Source of the DNA: Cladocopium goreaui
Taxonomy: Eukaryota > Sar > Dinophyceae > Suessiales > Symbiodiniaceae
Assembly: GCA_947184155.2 (NCBI GenBank)
Contig: CAMXCT020002645.1
Coordinates: 27,594-91,593 of the forward strand
Direction of reading: 5' to 3'
Length of the DNA: 64,000 bases
A program made the position numbers and the translations under genes. Position 1 is the first letter of the stretch; the number at the start of each line of letters is the position of its first letter. Under the pieces are notes generated by a model, which made no database searches, was not told the DNA's origin, and saw only the letters and a program-made list of their open reading frames with translations. Positions 26,801-35,800 of this stretch are shown here, piece after piece.

Positions 26801-29800
26801 CAAGAGCTGGTGTATGAAGCGACATGGACTTGGACTGAGAGGAGGGGAGTAGAGACAGGTTGGAATCGAGGAAGTAAATCGGTGGACGAAGCGGCCAGAG
26901 AGGACAGAGAAGACTTGGATAGATTTATGGATGGGCTGGGATGACAGAACACATTTGACACAGGTGCCTTTGGAATCACAAAATTATGAACAAGATGGGG
27001 AAATGCATGAAACGGCGGGCTGGAGGATGTTTGGGTGATGGATGGACTTGTGTTTAGAGAAAGTGTGGTTTCAGGTTGATGATAGGACTTAATGGATGGA
27101 CCGGTATGGGCAGACACAAGGGTTGCTGTGGTTTGGGAGATAGAAGGAAAAGGGGCAGGGACGGGTTGGCAACAATAGTGAAATTGTAGAAACGATCAGG
27201 TTGTGAAATGATGTGGCATGACTGGCATCAATTGAGCAAAGTGTTGCTATGTCAAAGAATGGGTGCAGAGGGCCGGGCAAGATAGATAGACTGGAGTTGA
27301 TTCGGGGAACATGTGAATTGATGACAACATTACATTGGATTGACCATATGGGTTTCGCATGGTGGATAGGTTAATGGTTAGACGGTGGACTGGCATGGAT
27401 AGGTTGCAGGGGTAGGTTTGGATTGGAGGAATTCTAAGAGGGCTGGGATGGATAAAGTCTTTACGTTCATACTCAAACAAGGATGGGTTCGGAGGTTTAA
27501 GTTGAGGAAGGAGTGGAACTGACTGAACGTATGGGTTTATAAACGGTTTGGGGGTTGACCTATGGACGCACTGGGTTATATTGACTTGGAGGGACCTGAA
27601 CAGAACACGGAGGGGGATGGATTGATATGAATGCTTTTTTTTCCAACTGATAGCGGAAGGGGGATGCATCATGAGGGCTGGGTTGCAGGATGGATGGGCT
27701 GGAGTCAATTAAACAAATGGGTTGGTGCATGCAGTGGGTTGGGCTGAGAGGATTTGATTGATACAGGGAACTAGGCTAGACTAGACTAAGGTGATGGGAT
27801 GAGGGATGGACTGGACCAGGTTCCCGAGGATGGATTGAAGGATGGACTGGACAGGACTCCAGGGCATAGATTGAAGGATAGAGTAAGACAAAGGTCATTA
27901 AAGGAAGCCTTGTTCATCACTGCTTTAAATTACAATATACCTTCACAAAATATCTTCGTGCACCTGTGCGGCGCAACCATGCACCTGTGCGGCGCAAACG
28001 CTACCTTGTGGCAGTGCTATTGTATAAAAATGGGGCAAACATATATATATATATAGTATATATATATAAATTATATTTATATATATCTATACTTATATGT
28101 ATATATATATATACATATAAATATATATATATATATTTACATTATTGCAGGAAGCGCCGGAACCCAGCCGCTGCTAAGAAACCAAACGCCAGAAACCAGA
28201 CGTCGGAAGGCACCGGACGCCTGAAATCCTTGAGTCTGAGAGAACGGACGTGCATGTCACGAATGCATGAGTTCAACATTTTGAAACGTTACAGTTACTT
28301 AGATCCATGAAACCATAAACCCATAAGAACATCATATTAGAATGGACAACCCAAATTTGAAACATTACAATTACTTACCCATAAGATCATACTGTTAACA
28401 TGGACAACCCAAATGAAAAACCCATTTACAAATGAAACTCCCAAATGCCATGGCACTGGCTTATATAGATATAGATATAGATATACATATACATATACAA
28501 TCATATTATCCCCATATTTACCCTGTTTTGCCCTCCAAGAAATATCAAAATAATGCACGAGAATCTATCTACCAATCCCCATCAGAATCGAGCAAATATC
28601 AATTCAATGTCAATTCAATATCAATCAATGTCAATCAATATGAAACAATATCAAATCAATATCAATTCAATCTCAATCAATATCAATCAATATGAATCAA
28701 TATCAATTCAATATGATTTTATATCAATTCAATATCAATCAATATCAGTTCAATATCAAATATATATATAACAGTCAATATGAATCCATATCAATTCAAT
28801 ATCAATTTAATATCAATCATCATGAATCAATATCAATTCAAAATCAATCAATATGAATCGATATCAATTCAATATCAATCAATATCAATCAATATGAATC
28901 AATATAAATTCAATATCAATGATTTATCAATTCAATATCAATCAATATCAATCAATATCAATTCAATATCAAATCAATATGAATCAATATCAATTCAATA
29001 TAAATTCAATATCAATCAATATCAACCAATATAAATCAATATCAATGAAATATCAATCAATATGAATCAATATCAATTCAATATGAATCAATATCAACTC
29101 AATATCAATAAATATCAATCAATATCAAGCAATATGAATTAATATCAATTCAATATCAATCAATATCAATTCAATATCAATCAATATCAATCAATATGAA
29201 TCAGCATAAATCAATATCAATTCAATATTAATCAATATCAATCAATATAAATCAATATCAATCAGTAGGAATCAATATCAATGAAATATTAATCAATATG
29301 ATTCAACATCAATCAGTATGAATCAATATTAATCAATATATAAATCAATATCAATCAATATCAGTTCAATATCATATATATATATCAGTATGAATCAACA
29401 TCAATTCAATATCAATTTAATATCAATCAATGATAATACCAATTCAATATCAATTCAATATTCATATGAAATATCAATCAATATCAATCTATATCCATCA
29501 ATATCAATCAATATCAATTCAATATCAATTCAATATCAATGAAATATGAATCAAAATGAATCAATATCAATTCAATATCAATTCAATATTAATCATTATG
29601 AATCAATATCAATTCAATATCAATTCAATATCAATCAGTAGGAATCAATATCAATGAAATATTAATCAATATGAATCAATATCAATTCAATATCAATTCA
29701 ATATCAATCATTATGAATCAATATCAATTCAATATCAATTCAATATCAATTCAATATCAATCAGTAGGAATCAATATCAATGAAATATCAATCAATATGA

Positions 29801-32800
29801 ATCAATATCAATTCAATATCAATTCAATATCAATGAAATATTAATCAATATGAACCAATATCAATTCAATATCAAGGAAATATCAATCAATATGAATCAA
29901 TATCAATTCAATATCAATTCAATATCAATGAAATATCAATCAATATGAATCAATATCATTTCAATATCAATTCAATATCAATTCAATATCAATGAAATAT
30001 TAATCAATATGAATCAATATCAATTCAATATCAATTCAATATCAATCATTATGAATCAATATCGGTTCAAAATGAATCAATATCAATCAGTAGGAATCAA
30101 TATCAATGAAATATCAATCAATATGAATCAATATCAATTCAATATCAATTCAATATCAATGAAATATCAACCAATATGAATCAATATCAATTCAATATCA
30201 ATTCAATATCAATCATTATGAATCAATATCGATTCAAAATGAATCAATATCAATCAGTAGGAATCAATATCAATGAAATATCAATCAATATAAATCAATA
30301 TCAATTCAATACCAATTCAATATCAATGAAATATCAATCAATATGAATCAATATCAATTCAATATCAATGAAATATCAATTCAATATCAATGAAATATTA
30401 ATCAATATGAATCAATATCAATTCAATATCAATTCAATATCAATGAAATGTCAATCAATATAAATCAATATCAATTCAATATCAATTCAATATCAATGAA
30501 ATATCAATCAATATGAATCAATATTAAGCAAGCAACTCCACTGGCCATAGGTCACCTCCAGATTTTGCACTCTCCACAGGGTGTCGAATAAGGCAGGCCT
30601 CTGGGCCCAATCACCGCCGCTGACTGCGTGGAAGACTTCCACCACGTCGTACAAGTAGTCGTTGCCGTTCTGAAACCAGGGAGGCTACCGCGTTGGCCAC
30701 CCGTGGTTAACCATAGATGATCATAGATGAGTCTTGAATACCTTGAATCAGTTAACTCTTTTTCATAGATTTAAGAAAACAGAAAATCATGGTCTCAGGG
30801 TTTTTTCCCGATGCTTACTATAACTATAACTGGATTTCCCCAACTCGCTGAATAACTCGCTGAATGCTAAATTCTATCAATGTGGCATCACCATTCTGAT
30901 GTCGAGGCGATGGCTGATGGAGATTGTCAAACATGAGAATTGGAAATCCCCTCTGGAGGTTTCTAGCTGGGAAACGCAACTATACTATACAGATACATGG
31001 TGGATTTTCCAGCAAGCCATGCTTGATTAGCGGATCCTTGGGGCAGTTCCAGTGAACTATTGCTTGACCACAGTCATAGTAAGTCATAGCAAGTCATAGT
31101 TGTAGGGACCCCACGTGGCCCAGGTGGGTCATGATGATCTCCAGACAACTTGGAAGCAGTATGACACGAGGTTGATAGTGGAAGATGTTGCTGTTAACGC
31201 TGGCAACCACGAATCACGACGAGTTTCTGCACCCACTATAGTCGATCAAAATTGGGATCAATAACTGCATCAATGTGAAAGTAACCACCCATATTAGTTG
31301 ATGGTATATAGCACCCATGAAAATGGTAAATCATTGGGGATGGTTGTATAAACGTTGATCATCGGAGCATCCAGCCGCTTGGTGAGACAGGATCGACCTG
31401 CGCAACCTGCGCTGTGCTGTCCGAGCATCGGGGTAGCCTCTGACGATGCCAATGTCGTTGCACTTGTGTCGCGGGTCGGAACTTTGCCAGATGCGAAAGC
31501 ATTTAATGGTAATGGCCTGGAAATGCTGTGGGAATCACACTTCAAGGAAATTAGCATCCCACACAGAAACAAGTATGGGAAAGCGAGTAAAAATGTGAAA
31601 CTCATTGTACATCATCATACCGAGTATCTGGATAATTTGGAGGTTTGGGTTTCCCTTTCTTTTCGGGTCATTTGACTTTATCCTTGCAGCTCAGTTGGGA
31701 CTCACTTTGGGTCCCCTGTTTCGACCGCTCAAAGTGTGCGGAGCTAACTGCTTACAACTGGACATTCACCGAAAAATGGATGAAGTGATTATCTGGTTGG
31801 TGGTATACCTACCCCTCTGAAAAATATGACTTCGTCAGTTGGGATGATGAAATTCCCAACTGAATGGGAAAATAAAAAATGTTCCAAACCACCAACCAGA
31901 TATTGATTGATGAGATTGCCTATACTGTAACCATTTTTGCAGCGTCATCCCATTGAAAATTGAAGATCGTTAGTGCCATGTCACCAGATATTTCGTCGGA
32001 TCTCCCCATTTACCGCTTTGGGGGGTCTTAAAAACACCACAGCGCCCCTCAAAAAATAGGGATTGAAATGGCGGTAAGAGCCTCCCACATCAAATCCCCA
32101 TTCCCAAACCAGCGCTTCATGATAATTCTTCCAGAATTTACATAAATTGGTGGTTAATCAATCTTAATCATAGCCCATTCTTTCACAAACCCATATCCAT
32201 CATGAATTGGAAAATTCCCTATGTTTGATGATGCAAATCGCCAGAAGTTCGTTGGTGAAATACAACTCCTTGCCAGATTACTTACCCTCCAGTAAACTAA
32301 CAGAACTATGGAAAATCAGCATTTTTATAGGTAAATCATCTACAAATGGTCCATTTTCCATGTTAAATTACCGGAGGGTAGGGTATATGCTGGCAAACGT
32401 GACTCTCTTGGATCTCCAACGTCCACTCCAAAGGTCCAGTCCCTTTTGCATCATCTGAAGTCCAACAGGCTTCGTTCGCAAGAACACACATTTGCAGATT
32501 AAGCAATCCATTCCATGTATTCCATTGACATCAAGTACTACCACCCATTCTACCACCATTCTATCCATGTCCCCAAATTTCGATCCCCAGGTGAAGTCCC
32601 AGGTGAACCCCCATTCTATCCCCATATCTGGGTGTTTTGTTCCAATCCCAGGTGCATCAAAGAGAGGCCCCGTGATATTCCATAAGGCATCCTTTCGTGC
32701 CACGGCTGCCGTGTAGCCTGCCTAGGTAACGTTGCTGTTGAAGGGTTAGGAACCACAGAAAAACATGTATGTATATATATATAGAGATTGGTGTGTCTGA

Positions 32801-35800
32801 AACTGGGGGGTTGTATAACCCCCAAATAGCCGTTTACTAGGGCCTAGTTCCTAGGGAAAATGATGATTACTGTAATCATTGCGTTTTGGTGGTACCCTAT
32901 TTTCACACAAACCATATATTTCATGACTTTTGTCATGGAACAGTATATATATATATATCTCTTAGATTATGTCAGTGTGTGATAATTCACAAACCAGCCA
33001 TGGGACATCACGGGCCTCAAAAGGGATAGATCTACAGTAATAGATCTCCCAAAGCTTCTAGATGGATGTTCACTGGGAGTCCTTAGCCACATCCATTCAT
33101 TCCAGGATCATCCAAGCTCCCCAAATCAGGATTCTCCCAACCCCTCACCGTCTGATCGAGCCCAACAGACACACAAGGTCCCTCCCGCTATGTTTGTTGG
33201 TTGATAACATCATCAACTATAACTTAGTGAGTCCGACCTGGGGCACCTCCCCATAGTTAATGGTTGTACCATGTTATACCAGGAATTCTTCCCCGAAATG
33301 TCCCAACTCATCCCTGTTCTCCCATTTTGATAGTTCAAAACCTCAATTGTCCCACATAGATTTACCATGTTTTACCCCTGAAACTGGCCCCTTAAATGCT
33401 GGATTCATCCCCCCAGATGCACCAGCTGCAGCCAGGAGGCCAGGCCCGTAATATCGGCCCCAACGCTCACTGTGCGCGCCGGACAGCCGCCCAGTGAGAC
33501 CCGACAGTCGGCTGTCCAGTTGGTGTACTCTGCGCCGTCAAAGACGTACTGACCGTTGGTAAAGAGCTCGGTCTCCCGGTGGGTCCCGGTGTCATAGACT
33601 TCCTGTTGAATGGAGAAGTGGCAAATAGAAAATGGCAAGAGTGGGAAAGGTGGAGTTGAGAAATCTTATTTAAAGCATAAAAAAATGCATCGTGGGGATT
33701 CAGCCATAAGAAAGTGGATTTTAAGCAATGAAGAATCAAAATGGGTGTGTCCAAAACGGTGATATCCCAATATCCCAATTCATGGCGATTCTATTGGGGA
33801 AAAATCGGACATGGCCCCGCATGGGGATAAGGATCCAATGAAGAAAGATGGAGCCAGGAATTTGCGAAGTGGAGACGTGGAGAACATTTTACCATCTGGT
33901 TATTTAACATAGCCATGGAAAATCAGCATTTTTAATGGGTAAACCATCTATAAATGGGCCATTTTCCATGGCTATGTTAAATAACCAGAGGGTATATCAT
34001 ATATTTCTATATATTTCTTATACATACAATGTGAGGCCCCCGTTCGATCGCTAAGTTGGTGAACATAACTCCAATTTCACTATGGTTTATGGTATTTATA
34101 ACTATAGTTACTGGGGCTTATAAAACAACAAACATATCTTGGGGGCCTCACATTGTAAGATATTATTGCCCATATACCAAGCCTCATTGGATGTAAGTCC
34201 CAGCTAAACAGCAACCAATATAACTCATTCACATATAACTGTGTGTCAAAACCTTGTACCCCTGTAGTTCACATCAAAATAGCTGGGATTTATGGATGTT
34301 CATCCCCCTAAAAATGGTATTAATAGGTATTGATCCATACCCATATTACTGTGATCAAGTGGGTCTATCCAACAAGACGACTTGATCATGGACAGGTGGG
34401 TGATGACAGGCCCACCATTGGTCACTTTCGGTTTAGGAATCAGCTCCAGCTGCAACAGTCCCCAGCACTTCGTCGATGCCATTTAGATTCCCGTTGACAA
34501 AGGGAATTGTCCACCCATGTTTGCAAACATCGACATTCAAAATGGCCAAACATTACCACAAGTACATGTTTGATTGGTATTTTTTTTGTAATACGTCATT
34601 TCCACCGGAGGCTAATCAATGGCAAAGTCCAAAAAATCAGACATCCCGCCCAAACACAGCACTTGTTCGTTCACCACCAATGCTTAAAAATCCCAGCGTC
34701 AGTGAAGAAAGGAGTGAGCTGTGATTCCTTCTGACACTCCACGTCAAAGAACAAACGCAACTCGAAAATGACCTGGGGCACTGGGGCAAACGCCACGCTC
34801 CAACAGGTACATCCGGGAAATCACTGAACTATTGTGGTGTATCTCCCGTAATAACATGGATTTGCATTGGAAAACCCCTCTGAAAAATATGAGTTCGTCA
34901 GTTGGAGTTATGAAAATCCCAATAGAGGGAAAAATAAAAAACGTTCCAAACCACCAACCAGATAAGGGCTGTGCTATGCTATGCTGTACTGTAGTACTAT
35001 ATCACATCAGGAAGCCATATTCTCACACCCCTCCTTAATTTGATTCACCAATTGCACAAACGATATATATCTCGATATACCCTCCTAGCAATTGAACATC
35101 ACCCCATTTATAGATGCTTTTCCTATTTAAACGGAGGTTTCTAGGAGATTTCCGGCCGGATTTCCCATTGCCACGTGTGAGCAAAAACAAATGAGGGCCC
35201 GTTGAATTTCTCAGATTCAGAGACGCGTCAAGTCATCCCAAAAATCAATATAATATAACTTAACTAAATAAATCATCCCCAAAATCTAAGAATATAAGTC
35301 ATATGACTGAACAAATCCTTTAATTTGAAGATATTTTAGGGAAAACCCAATTATAGAAAGGATATCTTTGAAGTCGAGAAAGCGCCAGGTCAGTTTTTTC
35401 AGACCCAGAGTCCCGGAGTCTGATCACAAATGTTGCGCAACATTCTGAGGATCGCATATGGACTGGTTGGTGGTTGACCTACCCCTCTGAAAAATATTAG
35501 TCTGTTGGGGTTATTATTCCCAATATATGGAAACATAAAAAATGTTCCAAACCACCAACCAGATATGGATGATTGGAATTCTGCAAATTGGGTGTACACC
35601 CAATTTATGCCGAGTTCCATAGAGAAAGTCTATGGATCAACCACAGAATTCAAAGCTACCCTAGACATCTCTAGACGCTAAGTTCAGGTCCAAACCATGA
35701 CATCCCAGCAGTCCCGCGATGACGCCAAGTGACCCAAGGTCCTGCCGTGGGGGAATCATTGATGACGCCTGCGCGCGAGGGAACCTCCCGCGGCACCTGC

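Larger units (their letters stand above)
21300..28460 (-). repeat. Giant inverted repeat, right arm (7.2 kb)
   Basis: Reverse complement of 5,270-12,480, collinear throughout. Arm lengths differ by only about 50 bp despite many small indels, mostly in microsatellites. Confidence 0.92.
3587..30555 (-). other. Putative giant intron of gene V (about 27 kb)
   Basis: No exon-like block with splice borders and normal composition was found between V8 and V7. Everything here is satellite, inverted repeat, microsatellite or element DNA. V7 and V8 are both phase 0 at the facing ends, so they could be spliced together. This is inference. The interval contains an assembly gap, and two separate genes remain possible. 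Confidence 0.35.

Noticed and set aside
5270..28460. Explaining the whole palindrome as a sequencing hairpin artefact
   Set aside because: Arms differ by many substitutions and microsatellite lengths, which a template-switch artefact would not produce. A scaffolding misjoin at the N gap is still possible and is reported as a finding.
31355..31675. Plus-strand frame of about 100 codons
   Set aside because: Only the GC-rich first part looks protein-like, and minus-strand frames over the same island fit gene V better.
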